A stretch of 63,985 nt of DNA from assembly GCF_000192475.1 (NCBI RefSeq), contig NZ_AEYW01000021.1:1-63985 (forward strand). The letters are read 5' to 3'. Both the position numbers and the translations under genes were made by a program. How positions within the stretch are numbered: the first letter of the stretch is position 1; every line of letters starts with the position of its first letter. The notes under the pieces were generated by a model. The model saw only the letters and a list, made by a program, of their open reading frames with translations. It searched no databases and had not been told where the DNA came from. Shown here in pieces: positions 17,787 through 26,344 of this stretch. The DNA is from Ruegeria conchae. GTDB taxonomy: Bacteria; Pseudomonadota; Alphaproteobacteria; Rhodobacterales; Rhodobacteraceae.

Positions 17787-18444
17787 AGAGCTTGCGACTA
17801 TACTCATCCAGCTGCGTGACTCGCTGCGCATCGACCATGTAACCTATCACTGGGTCGATGGTGCCGGTGACCAATATGGGTTTACGACATATTCAGATGC
17901 CTGGGACAAGCAGTATCGCGATAAAAACTACCACCGGATTGATCCGGTTATTCTTGGTTGTTTTCAGCGCTTCCATGCGGTGGATTGGAAACAATTGAAT
18001 TGGTCGGGCAAAGCCGTCAGAGCTTTCTTGGAAGACGCGCAGGATCATGGTGTTGGCAATCAGGGATACTCGATCCCATTGCGCGGACCCAGCGGGCAGT
18101 TCGCATTGTTCACCGTGAATAACACGTGCGACGATGCGGCCTGGCAGACGTTCAAAGACGCCCATGGTCGCGATCTGATCTTAGTGGCGCATTTTCTTAA
18201 CCGAAAAGCACTGGAATTTGCCAAAAATCGACAACCGGAAACGACGCGCGGGCTTTCACCTCGCGAGATAGATGCGATGACACTGCTGGCGCTGGGTTAC
18301 AGTAGGGCGCAAGTGGCACATTCGCTGTCGATCTCAGAACATACGCTCAGGGCCTATATCGAAAGTGCGCGTTCGAAACTCGGAGCGCAGAACACGACTC
18401 ATGCAATCGCCACCGCGCTTAGCAGAGGATTAATAGTCGTTTAA
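17725..18444 (+). CDS. LuxR-family acyl-homoserine-lactone-responsive regulator
   Basis: A 239-residue regulator. The N-terminal autoinducer-binding domain includes VTYHWVDG, YSDAWDKQYRDKNYHRIDPVI (the conserved Trp, Tyr, Asp-Pro) and GNQGYSIPLRGPSG. The C-terminal GerE helix-turn-helix is LSPREIDAMTLLALGYSRAQVAHSLSISEHTLRAYIESARSKLGA. I chose the ATG at 17725, which gives MGTKFDLSQ; the frame is open from 17689. It is followed 83 nt later by luxI, so it most likely senses that synthase's product. A CtrA-type motif lies upstream and a 16-bp palindrome overlaps its stop codon. Confidence 0.92.
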   Translation: MGTKFDLSQILEDLESTSTLEELATILIQLRDSLRIDHVTYHWVDGAGDQYGFTTYSDAWDKQYRDKNYHRIDPVILGCFQRFHAVDWKQLNWSGKAVRAFLEDAQDHGVGNQGYSIPLRGPSGQFALFTVNNTCDDAAWQTFKDAHGRDLILVAHFLNRKALEFAKNRQPETTRGLSPREIDAMTLLALGYSRAQVAHSLSISEHTLRAYIESARSKLGAQNTTHAIATALSRGLIVV

Positions 18445-18477
18445 CCACCGTACGGTGGTCTCATCCAATATTAACCA
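18441..18477. promoter_or_regulatory. Palindrome and TTAACCA repeats in the luxR-luxI gap (candidate lux box)
   Basis: The perfect 16-bp palindrome ACCACCGTACGGTGGT (18444-18459) begins on the last base of the luxR stop codon, 69 nt before the luxI ATG. TTAACCA, matching seven bases of the CtrA half-site TTAACCAT, occurs at 18441-18447 and again at 18471-18477, exactly 30 bp apart. The palindrome lies where an operator for LuxR-dependent luxI control would be expected; a hairpin role is less likely because it has no loop. Confidence 0.5.
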
Positions 18478-18527
18478 CGTGTTTGTACCCCTTTTGTTCC
18501 AGATATGGACGACAAGGGGAATACATC

Positions 18528-19166
18528 ATGTTGCGTTATCTTTATGCTGATGAGCTGCATAAATTTCCGGCATTGGCCGAAGGAATGTTTAGAGATCGCG
18601 CCGATCAATTCAAAACGCGACTCGGTTGGGATGTAAAGGTTAACGAAAGGGGGGAAGAGCGAGATCAATACGATGACCTCAATCCGCTCTATGTGATCTG
18701 GGAAGAAGCGGATGGCAGTCACGGAGGGTCGATGCGGATATTGCCGACGACCGGTCCGGTTATGGTGAACGACGTTTTTGGCCATCTCACCGGGGGCAGC
18801 CCGATCCGTAGCCCGCTTATTTGGGAGGTCACGCGCTTTTGCCTTTCTCGAACTGCCAGCGCCCATACCGCTGGGGCTATCATGCTAAGTGGGGGCGAGG
18901 TTATGGAGGGATTTGGACTGACCCATATCGCTGGCGTGTTTGATGCCCGTATGATCCGGATTTACCGAATGATTGGGTCATCACCCGTGGTTCTGGGATC
19001 AGAAGGCAAAGGTCGTGATCAGATTTCGGTAGGCCTATGGCCTTATTCCGCAGAGGATTGCAACCGAGTCGCTGCCCGTGCTGGCATCCCGAGAGAGTTA
19101 TCGCGCTTGTGGTTCAATACCGCATTTGGGAAGGGGAAGCAGCATCGGTTCGCTCTCTCTGCCTGA
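18528..19166 (+). CDS. Acyl-homoserine-lactone synthase, LuxI family
   Basis: A 212-residue autoinducer synthase. Conserved residues are present in order: MFRDRADQFKTRLGWDV (Arg, Phe, Trp), DQYDDLNPLYV (the Asp pair), GGSMRILPTTGP (Arg) and WEVTRFCLSR (Glu and Arg that shape the active site). It joins S-adenosylmethionine to an acyl-ACP to make the signal for the LuxR encoded upstream; the acyl chain cannot be read from the sequence. The ATG at 18528 is preceded by AAGGGG. It is followed by a short hairpin and then the RecD-like helicase gene. Confidence 0.93.
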   Translation: MLRYLYADELHKFPALAEGMFRDRADQFKTRLGWDVKVNERGEERDQYDDLNPLYVIWEEADGSHGGSMRILPTTGPVMVNDVFGHLTGGSPIRSPLIWEVTRFCLSRTASAHTAGAIMLSGGEVMEGFGLTHIAGVFDARMIRIYRMIGSSPVVLGSEGKGRDQISVGLWPYSAEDCNRVAARAGIPRELSRLWFNTAFGKGKQHRFALSA

Positions 19167-19170
19167 TAGC

Positions 19171-19188
19171 GCGGAAATCGTATTCCGC
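19171..19188 (+). terminator. Short hairpin after luxI
   Basis: A 6-bp stem GCGGAA / TTCCGC with a 6-nt loop, 4 nt after the luxI stop, with no T-run. A weak terminator or attenuating hairpin between luxI and the helicase gene. Confidence 0.3.
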
Positions 19189-19226
19189 CTCTGGTGGCGC
19201 ACGGCGCGTCCTTGTAGGGTCGCGCC

Positions 19227-20759
19227 ATGTCTCTGCCTCAAGTCACCTTTTCCGATGATCAAGCCACCGCTTTCGACAACATTGCCGAGATGTTGCGCTC
19301 GGCCGGAGTTGATCTTGAGGATGACGCTCTGTTGAAACTTCCCGGAAACGGGAAATCGGGTGTCATGGCTGTGGTTGGCAAGGCGGGATCTGGTAAAACC
19401 CTTTTGCTGGCGGAACTTTACAAGGCTCTGGCCGAAACGGGAGTCAACCTGATCTCGGGCGATTTTGAAAGCCGCAAGTCCCGCGACAAACGCAGCCTTG
19501 CGATCCTTGCTCCGACGAACAAGGCAGCCAGTGTTTTAAGATTGCGTGGAGTGCCTGCAACGACAATCCACCGTATCCTTTATACACCCGTTTATGACCC
19601 GGAATATGAGCGGATTGCCGAATGGCTGGCGGGCAATGACGAACGACCCGAGATTGAAGGGTTGACCGACGAAGCGCTGGACCGGGCGGCGGCGTTTTAT
19701 GCCAATAACAAATCCATTCCCGGCGCTCTGGCCGCTGCTGGTCTGCGTGGATCTGACTTTATCACTGGCTGGAAACGCCGCGATGAACCCCTCGATATTG
19801 GCTTTGTGGACGAAGCCTCGATGCTGGATGACCGGCAATTTGAAGATCTTAAAGAAATCTTCCCGACGCTGTTGCTGTTTGGTGATCCGGCGCAGTTGGC
19901 ACCAGTCAATCAATCGGGTTCGATGGTTTTTGACGGGTTGCCAGAGCCGCGTAAGCAGATCTTGCATCGTGTACATAGGCAGACGGCTGATAACCCAATA
20001 CTTGATCTAGCCCACGCTCTATCCGATCCCGCCATGGGCTTTGAGGATTTTGAGCGTCTGATTGAGGACACCGCCCGCAAGGATGATCGCGTTGTCTGGG
20101 GTCAACGGGTCGAAGTCGATCTGATGGCGCGCAGCCCTGTTCTGGTTTGGCGCAACGCGACCCGCATCCGTTTGATACAGGCGTTCCGCAACGTGCATGG
20201 TGCGCCGGAAACTGAACTGCTGGAAGGTGAACCGCTGATCTGTGACGGCATTGAATTGCCATTGAAGCACCGCAAGAAACGGCTGGATCTTGAAGCGCGC
20301 GGGCTAATCAAAGGGGCACAGGTTATCTACCTTGGCCCTGGTCGCAAACCCGGGTTTTCGCGCCTACATGTTATGGGAGCTGAGGACCCGCAGGTCTCGG
20401 CTGCATCAATTGTGCAAATCGAAAAGCCTGATGAGGAAGAGCCGTTCATTCCCTTTGCCGCGCGGATGGGGGCGACGTTTCTGCACGGTGCTGCGGTGAC
20501 AATTCACAAGGCGCAGGGCTCTCAATGGGATACCGTGCAGGTGTTTGCACCGGATATTTATGCCGCCGCGCGTATGGGACGGACCGAGGCGGGGCAGCCG
20601 CTTTGGAAGCGTCTTGCCTATGTGGCTATTACCCGTGCGCAGGAGCGATTGATCTGGGTGGTGCGGAACAGATTGTCAAAGCCAACACATCCCTTAAGGG
20701 TAGATGACCTGCGGGCCGTCGCGGCGCCGTCGCTGACATTGGAGTCGGAAGTCACATGA
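19227..20759 (+). CDS. RecD-like superfamily 1 DNA helicase
   Basis: A 510-residue ATPase. Walker A is GKAGSGKT at residues 51-58, LAILAPTNKAASVL is motif Ia, GFVDEASMLDDRQ is Walker B, LLLFGDPAQLAPV is motif III, RVHRQTADNPI is motif IV-like, GAAVTIHKAQGSQWDTV is motif V and YVAITRAQERLIWV is motif VI. This order is that of RecD/Dda-type 5'-3' helicases. It lacks the N-terminal extension of RecD2 and no recB or recC gene is nearby, so it probably acts alone in replication or repair. 60 nt after luxI; its stop overlaps the next gene's ATG (ATGA). Confidence 0.85.
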   Translation: MSLPQVTFSDDQATAFDNIAEMLRSAGVDLEDDALLKLPGNGKSGVMAVVGKAGSGKTLLLAELYKALAETGVNLISGDFESRKSRDKRSLAILAPTNKAASVLRLRGVPATTIHRILYTPVYDPEYERIAEWLAGNDERPEIEGLTDEALDRAAAFYANNKSIPGALAAAGLRGSDFITGWKRRDEPLDIGFVDEASMLDDRQFEDLKEIFPTLLLFGDPAQLAPVNQSGSMVFDGLPEPRKQILHRVHRQTADNPILDLAHALSDPAMGFEDFERLIEDTARKDDRVVWGQRVEVDLMARSPVLVWRNATRIRLIQAFRNVHGAPETELLEGEPLICDGIELPLKHRKKRLDLEARGLIKGAQVIYLGPGRKPGFSRLHVMGAEDPQVSAASIVQIEKPDEEEPFIPFAARMGATFLHGAAVTIHKAQGSQWDTVQVFAPDIYAAARMGRTEAGQPLWKRLAYVAITRAQERLIWVVRNRLSKPTHPLRVDDLRAVAAPSLTLESEVT

Positions 20760-21484
20760 AGACAATCATCGTAACTGGCGCAAGTTCGGGCATTGGTCGC
20801 GCGACCGCCGAGTTGTTTCTGGCAGAAGGTTGGACAGTTGGTCTATTGGCCCGCAGCGCCGACACACTTGAAGCAATGGCGCAGGGCAGCGACAAGGCGA
20901 TCCCTTTGGTTGCCGATGTGACCGATGCAGAAGCGGTCACTCAAGCTTTCACCAACTTTGTAAAACAAACCGGCCGTCTGGATGCCCTGTTCAACAACGC
21001 TGGCATTTTTGCGCCGGGTGGCACGATTGATGAGATCGCGCTTGAGGATTGGTACAACTCGGTCAATGTGAATCTGAACGGGATGTTCCATTGCGCGCGC
21101 GCCGCGTTTGCCACGATGCGATCGCAGAAGCCGCAGGGCGGGCGGATCATCAACAATGGGTCAATCGCGGCCCATGTACCACGCCCGAATTCAGTGCACT
21201 ACTCGGCAACAAAACATGCGATCACGGGCCTGACACGCAGCTTGTCGCTGGATGGGCGGGATTTTGAAATCGCCTGTGGGCAGATTGATATCGGCAACGC
21301 CCGCACGCCCATGGTGCAAGAGCTGGTCGAGAACGCCATCGCTGATGGTCTTCAGCCCGATCCGACGATGGCTGTTGGCGATGCCGCCCGGTCTGTTTTG
21401 CATATGGCTCAGCTACCACTAGAAGCAAATGTACAGTTCATGACCGTGATGGCGACATCGATGCCCTATATCGGCCGCGGCTGA
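20756..21484 (+). CDS. Short-chain dehydrogenase/reductase
   Basis: A 242-residue classical SDR: VTGASSGIGRATAELF at residues 5-20 (cofactor fold), DALFNNAGIFAPGG near residue 78 (NNAG), NNGSIAAH (catalytic Ser) and YSATKHA (catalytic Tyr and Lys). It reduces or oxidises an unknown alcohol/carbonyl with NAD(P)(H). It overlaps the helicase gene by 4 bp and is probably co-translated with it. No neighbour hints at the substrate. Confidence 0.88.
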   Translation: MKTIIVTGASSGIGRATAELFLAEGWTVGLLARSADTLEAMAQGSDKAIPLVADVTDAEAVTQAFTNFVKQTGRLDALFNNAGIFAPGGTIDEIALEDWYNSVNVNLNGMFHCARAAFATMRSQKPQGGRIINNGSIAAHVPRPNSVHYSATKHAITGLTRSLSLDGRDFEIACGQIDIGNARTPMVQELVENAIADGLQPDPTMAVGDAARSVLHMAQLPLEANVQFMTVMATSMPYIGRG

Positions 21485-21486
21485 GC

Positions 21487-22251
21487 CTAGTTTTCGCGCA
21501 ACAGTCGGAAAGCGGTCGATGCACCCCATCCAGCCGCAATTGCTATCGCCAGCGACATAAGCCCGTACCAGATCGGCTGTTCGCGGGACATGCTGTAGAG
21601 GAACCTTTCCAGCCCGACCTTGCGTACATCAATAGATGTTTCGAAAGTTGAAACAACCATACCACCCCGCGTCAGGAAAATACGGGCGGCATAGCTCCCT
21701 TCTGTAAGGTCTGATGGCATTTCGATCGAAGTTCGGAACAGAGTTTGTTCGTCAACCGCCACAGTGTCTTCACGAATGGAATACAACCCTTCATCCTCTC
21801 GGATGCGAATGACGGCTTCGGAAAAGTCCTGAGCGCCCTGAATATTCATATCGGCGCCCACCGAGCGGATCGCGCGTTCGATTGAAACCTTGTACCGCAG
21901 ATCTTCGGTTTGGGTCAGTACTTCACTGAACGGGGCGCTCGTGGCTACGGCATAAAAACTAGGGGCCAGATCAACAACCAGGCTATCGGTGTTTACCCAG
22001 ATGCCAAATCGCTTTTCCTTGCGCCGAACGGTGACGGGTTCGGATGGACCAGCGACCGCGACAACGACCTCAAGCGGGGGGCCTTCCGGTATGGGGGCTT
22101 CGCGTTTTACAGCGCCGAATACCAGAATCTCGGAGCCGTCGAAATTGGCCGTGATTGATACGCGATCCTGGCTTAATCCCAGAACAACTTGTTCTTCGGC
22201 GGCAAAGGCGGGCAGGCAAATCAGAGATAGAAGGACAATCAAACGCAACAT
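21487..22251 (-). CDS. TIGR02186-family membrane-anchored exported protein
   Basis: A 254-residue protein with a signal peptide (LRLIVLLSLICLPAFAAEEQ), a long extracytoplasmic domain and one C-terminal membrane helix (IWYGLMSLAIAIAAGWGAS) with a short cytoplasmic end. This matches TIGR02186, a family usually encoded next to TauE-type transporters, as here. The start at 22251 is one base after the TAA of the upstream TauE gene, so it is coupled to it. The function is unknown; a partner subunit or assembly factor for the transporter is a reasonable inference. Confidence 0.8.
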   Translation of the reverse strand: MLRLIVLLSLICLPAFAAEEQVVLGLSQDRVSITANFDGSEILVFGAVKREAPIPEGPPLEVVVAVAGPSEPVTVRRKEKRFGIWVNTDSLVVDLAPSFYAVATSAPFSEVLTQTEDLRYKVSIERAIRSVGADMNIQGAQDFSEAVIRIREDEGLYSIREDTVAVDEQTLFRTSIEMPSDLTEGSYAARIFLTRGGMVVSTFETSIDVRKVGLERFLYSMSREQPIWYGLMSLAIAIAAGWGASTAFRLLREN

Positions 22252-22252
22252 C

Positions 22253-23173
22253 TTAGTGTCCTCCATCCGTGCCCAGCGAGTACAGCTCGGAAGGTTGTAG
22301 CAATAAATCAAGTGCCAGCTTGCCGCAGACGACAAGCACAAGCGCGGCAAGCAGAACACGCAGCTGCTCGGCTGGCATCCGAGCCCCGATAACAGTTCCC
22401 ACCTGAGCCCCGACCACGCCACCGACCAGCAGCAGAACCGCCAGCACGACGTCAACCGTATAGTTCGTCGTGGCATGCAGCATGGTGGTGAAGGCGGTCA
22501 CAAAGATGATCTGAAACAGGGAAGTTCCTACAACCACCTTTGTTGGCATGCCCAAAAGGTAGATCATCGCAGGCACCATAATAAACCCGCCGCCAACCCC
22601 CATGATGGCTGACAAGACACCGACGAACAGGCCAACGATCACTGGTGGAATGACCGAGATATACAGACCCGAAGTCCGGAAACGCATCTTGAACGGCATG
22701 GCGTGAACCCATCCACGCTGACGTCGCTTCGGAGGAGGTGTACCGCCTTTTCGGGTCTTGCGTATTGCATTCAGGCTTTCGACGAACATCAGGCTGCCGA
22801 TGATGCCCAGAAAGATGACGTAGCAAAGTTTGACCAGCAGATCGACCTGACCAAGACTTTTGAGATAGTTAAAGACGACAACGCCCAATGCAGCACCTGC
22901 CAAACCCCCAACCAATAGGACTGTCCCCATTCTCAGATCAACGGTTCGGCGTCTGAAATGTGCCAGAACCCCTGAGAATGAAGAGGCAACAATTTGGTTG
23001 GCTTCGGTTGCAACGGCCACGGCGGGTGGAATGCCGATAAAGAACAGCAAAGGGGTCATCAGGAAACCGCCCCCAACGCCGAACATCCCCGACAAAATGC
23101 CGACCATTCCGCCCAGTCCCAACAACAGGAAGGCGTTTACGGAGACTTCGGCTATGGGCAGGTAAATATGCAT
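22253..23173 (-). CDS. TauE/SafE-family transporter, tandem paralogue 2
   Basis: A 306-residue membrane protein with the two-repeat TauE architecture: LLLGLGGMVGILSGMFGVGGGFLMTPLLFF near residue 16 and VGVLSAIMGVGGGFIMVPAMIYLLGMPTKVVVGTSLFQI near residue 190. It starts MHIYLPIAEVSVNAFLLLG, nearly the same as the upstream gene, and the two align over their full length. Probably exports sulfite or a related anion. The cytoplasmic loop (KTRKGGTPPPKRRQRGWVHA) is the most variable part. The TIGR02186 gene follows one nucleotide after its stop. Confidence 0.88.
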   Translation of the reverse strand: MHIYLPIAEVSVNAFLLLGLGGMVGILSGMFGVGGGFLMTPLLFFIGIPPAVAVATEANQIVASSFSGVLAHFRRRTVDLRMGTVLLVGGLAGAALGVVVFNYLKSLGQVDLLVKLCYVIFLGIIGSLMFVESLNAIRKTRKGGTPPPKRRQRGWVHAMPFKMRFRTSGLYISVIPPVIVGLFVGVLSAIMGVGGGFIMVPAMIYLLGMPTKVVVGTSLFQIIFVTAFTTMLHATTNYTVDVVLAVLLLVGGVVGAQVGTVIGARMPAEQLRVLLAALVLVVCGKLALDLLLQPSELYSLGTDGGH

Positions 23174-23264
23174 GATACCGTCACGTTGTTACTGGCGTTA
23201 CCGGGCTTGGACCGGCCCGTTCTCTTGCGGTCGGGGTGGCTTGCGGGCAGAGCTTGCAACACGG

Positions 23265-24188
23265 CTAAACTCCTCCGGGTTCTGAGAGGGAAAAATAGTC
23301 AGGCGGCGTCAGGAGCAGGTCAAACCCGATTTTTGCAGCAACTGCAATGACCAAAAGAGCCAACAGAATGCGTAATTGCTCGGCCTTCAAACGTGCGCCG
23401 ATATGGGTGCCCAACTGTGCGCCCACAACCCCCCCGATCAATAGAAGAACAGCAAGAAGCACATCGACGCTGTAGTTTGTCGAGGCATGTATCATCGTAG
23501 TGAACCCAGCCACAAATATGATCTGAAACAGGGATGTGCCGATCACGACTTTTGTGGGCATACCAAGGATATAGATCATCGCGGGCACCATGATAAACCC
23601 GCCGCCAACTCCCATGATCGCTGACAGGATACCAACGCCGAACCCGACCAGTGCGGGTGGGATCACTGAAATATAAAGGCTCGAAGCACGAAAGCGCATT
23701 TTGAAGGGTAACGCGTGGACCCATGTCCGTTGCCGGCGCTTGGCGACCGGGGTACTTCCTGACTGCCTTGCGCGACGGATAGCGTTCAGGCTTTCGACAA
23801 ACATCAAGCTGCCGATCACGCCTAGGAACACGACATAACAAAGCTGCACCGCCAGATCGACTTGGCCGAGATGTTTTAGAAAGTTAAAAACAACCATTCC
23901 CAAGGCCGCACCGAGCAGCCCACCGCCAAGCAGGACGGTGCCCATCTCAAGGTCAACGGTCTTGCGTTTCAGGTGCGCCATCAGCCCAGAGAACGATGAG
24001 GCCACAACCTGATTGGCCGATGTGGCCACCGCCACAGCCGGGGGTATGCCGATGAAAAAAAGCATAGGGGTGATCAGGAACCCCCCGCCTACGCCAAACA
24101 TACCGGACAAAACACCAACCAACCCGCCAATTCCAAGCAGCAGGAAAGGGTTGACCGAAACTTCGGCTATGGGGAGGTATACGTGCAT
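23265..24188 (-). CDS. TauE/SafE-family transporter, tandem paralogue 1
   Basis: A 307-residue protein, full-length paralogue of the next gene (start MHVYLPIAEVSVNPFLLLGIGG against MHIYLPIAEVSVNAFLLLGLGG). It has the same two GMFGVGGGFL and AIMGVGGGFIMVPAMIY motifs. The pair most likely arose by local duplication and may form a heteromer or have diverged in substrate. The 91-nt gap between them shows no obvious terminator. The gene sits downstream of the ABC-transporter terminator, so the trio with TIGR02186 probably has its own promoter in 24189-24246. Confidence 0.88.
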   Translation of the reverse strand: MHVYLPIAEVSVNPFLLLGIGGLVGVLSGMFGVGGGFLITPMLFFIGIPPAVAVATSANQVVASSFSGLMAHLKRKTVDLEMGTVLLGGGLLGAALGMVVFNFLKHLGQVDLAVQLCYVVFLGVIGSLMFVESLNAIRRARQSGSTPVAKRRQRTWVHALPFKMRFRASSLYISVIPPALVGFGVGILSAIMGVGGGFIMVPAMIYILGMPTKVVIGTSLFQIIFVAGFTTMIHASTNYSVDVLLAVLLLIGGVVGAQLGTHIGARLKAEQLRILLALLVIAVAAKIGFDLLLTPPDYFSLSEPGGV

Positions 24189-24246
24189 ACCCCCTTAGAA
24201 CGGTTGCGACATACAAAATCAACTCTGTATGCCGCTCTGCAGCAAA

Positions 24247-24267
24247 CAGGACTGAGGAGCAGTCCTG
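24247..24267 (-). terminator. Terminator of the nucleoside ABC transporter operon
   Basis: A perfect 8-bp stem CAGGACTG / CAGTCCTG with a 5-nt loop, 11 nt after the stop of the last permease gene; the minus strand continues TTTGCTG. It separates the ABC operon from the TauE genes. Confidence 0.7.
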
Positions 24268-24278
24268 AACTGGCTCTA

Positions 24279-25250
24279 TCAGCGTTCTTTGACGTAGGGT
24301 TCACCCCCCGCGCGTGGTGGAATGGCTTTCCCAACAAAGCCTGCAAGAATCACCACGGTCAGAATGTAGGGCAGGGCGTCCATCACCTGGACCGGGATTA
24401 CGACCCCACCCAGATCGATGTTCTGGAACCGCAGCGCAATCGCCTGCAACAACCCGAACAACAGGCAAGCCCACATCGCGTGCCAAGGACGCCACTTTGC
24501 GAATATTAGCGCAGCCAATGCGATGAATCCGCGACCCGCTGTCATTTCTTTTACAAATCCGGCTTGCAAGGCTGTCGCCAGATACGCACCGGCAATACCG
24601 CAGAGAATGCCGCAGATGGCCACGGCTGCAAATCGCAGACCAACGACCGAGACCCCGGCTGTATCAACCGCCGCAGGATTTTCGCCTACTGCACGCAAGC
24701 GCAGCCCGAACCTAGTGCGGAACAAGATCCACCAGGTGAGTGGTACGAACAGGAACGCCACATAGACGAGGATTGAATGGCCTGACAGCAGCTCGGAATA
24801 TATCGGGCCGATGAATGGCACACCTTCCAGCGCTTCTGCGAAGGGGAAGTTGATCGGCTCAAACCGTCCGCCGCCAAACAGAGACGGAGTGCGTCCACCC
24901 TGTTGAAACCAGCTTTGCGCGATCAGAACCGTCATACCGGACGCGAGGAAATTGATGGCGACACCCGAGATCAGTTGATTGCCCCGAAACGTGATCGAAG
25001 CCAGTCCGTGCAATGCTGACAAAACCAGAGACGCTCCGATTCCAGCCAGAAGCCCTAACCAGACCGAACCCGTTACTGCGGCGATAGCAGCCGAGAAGAA
25101 AGCCGCCATAAGCATCTTGCCTTCAAGCCCGATGTCAAAAATACCAGCGCGTTCGGAATACAAACCTGCCAGACAAGCCAGCAACAGTGGCGTGGCCAGT
25201 CGAACTGTAGAATCGAGGACTTGAATGAGGGTAACGAAAAATTCCATCAC
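24279..25250 (-). CDS. ABC transporter permease, nucleoside (BMP) type
   Basis: A 323-residue inner-membrane permease with about eight or nine helices. LVRLATPLLLACLAGLYSERAGIFDIGLEGKMLMAAF is the start typical of the second permease of BMP/NupPQ-type nucleoside importers, and EMTAGRGFIALAALIFAKWRPWHA near residue 236 is the ATPase-coupling loop. It overlaps the upstream permease gene by 4 bp (ATGA). It is the last gene of a bmp-ATPase-permease-permease operon. Confidence 0.9.
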   Translation of the reverse strand: MMEFFVTLIQVLDSTVRLATPLLLACLAGLYSERAGIFDIGLEGKMLMAAFFSAAIAAVTGSVWLGLLAGIGASLVLSALHGLASITFRGNQLISGVAINFLASGMTVLIAQSWFQQGGRTPSLFGGGRFEPINFPFAEALEGVPFIGPIYSELLSGHSILVYVAFLFVPLTWWILFRTRFGLRLRAVGENPAAVDTAGVSVVGLRFAAVAICGILCGIAGAYLATALQAGFVKEMTAGRGFIALAALIFAKWRPWHAMWACLLFGLLQAIALRFQNIDLGGVVIPVQVMDALPYILTVVILAGFVGKAIPPRAGGEPYVKER

Positions 25251-26341
25251 TCTGCCCCCTTCCGGAAACTCAGGAAGATCTTTTCAAGCGGCATGCGCAC
25301 CATATTATCGAGCGCACCGGTGAATAGGATGACCAGCGCCTGAATGACCACGATCAGTTCACGTGGGATCGACGTCCACAACGCCAATTCAGCGCCGCCT
25401 TGGTACAGAAATCCGAACAGGATCGCAGCAAGGAAAACGCCAAATGGATGGGAACGACCCATAAGAGCCACGGCAATCCCAATAAATCCGGCACCCTCGG
25501 TCGAATTGAGGACAAGTCGTTCTGCTTCGCCCATGACATTATTGATAGCCATCATGCCTGCAAGGGCACCCGAGATCAGCATTGCGATGATCGTGATGCG
25601 TACGGGTGAGATACCGGCATAGACGGCTCCCGTTTCGGAATGGCCATAGGCGCGGATTTCGTATCCCAGTCGCGTGCGCCAGATCAGGGCCCAAACCACG
25701 ATGCAGGCAAGTATCGCCACGAAGAACGAGATGTTGGCCGGTGCCCCCCGGAAGACGATGTTTTCGGCGCTCGAAAACATCGACTGGAATGTTGGCAGGT
25801 GTACCGCCTCGGGGAACCGCGCCGTGGCCGGGTCTTGCGATCCTTGCGGGCGCATCACATTGACCAGCATGTAGTTAAGGAAAGCTGCGGCGATAAAGTT
25901 GAACATGATCGTGGTGATCACGATATGACTGCCCCGTTTGGCCTGCAGATAGGCCGGGATCGCGGCCCAGGCCGCGCCAAAGATCATCGAAGCGGCACAG
26001 GCGGCCAGTAAGGCGATGGTCCAATGCGGCCAAGGGACCGATAGACAGACGATTGCAACGCCCAGTCCGCCGAGCATGGCCTGACCCTCACCACCAATGT
26101 TGAACAGCCGCGCGTGAAAGGCCACGGCAACGGCCAGACCGGTGAAGATGAAATTCGTAGCGTAATAAAGCGTATAGCCCCAGCCATAGGTTGAACCCAA
26201 GGCCCCTGTGACCATCAGGTTGACCGCCTCGACCGGGTTTTCCCCAATGGCCAGAATAACGATTGCCGAAAGGATTGTGGCCAACAGCAGGCTGATGATC
26301 GGGATCAGCACCACATCGGCCCATTTGGGCATTTTTTCCAT
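25247..26341 (-). CDS. ABC transporter permease, nucleoside (BMP) type
   Basis: A 364-residue permease with about ten hydrophobic segments. The central LFNIGGEGQAMLGGLGVA and the loop SEGAGFIGIAVALMGRSHPFGVFLAAILFG are the family's coupling and core motifs. It pairs with the permease gene that overlaps it downstream and sits 3 nt after the ATPase gene. Together they form the translocation pore of a purine/nucleoside importer. Confidence 0.9.
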   Translation of the reverse strand: MEKMPKWADVVLIPIISLLLATILSAIVILAIGENPVEAVNLMVTGALGSTYGWGYTLYYATNFIFTGLAVAVAFHARLFNIGGEGQAMLGGLGVAIVCLSVPWPHWTIALLAACAASMIFGAAWAAIPAYLQAKRGSHIVITTIMFNFIAAAFLNYMLVNVMRPQGSQDPATARFPEAVHLPTFQSMFSSAENIVFRGAPANISFFVAILACIVVWALIWRTRLGYEIRAYGHSETGAVYAGISPVRITIIAMLISGALAGMMAINNVMGEAERLVLNSTEGAGFIGIAVALMGRSHPFGVFLAAILFGFLYQGGAELALWTSIPRELIVVIQALVILFTGALDNMVRMPLEKIFLSFRKGAE

Positions 26342-26344
26342 GGT

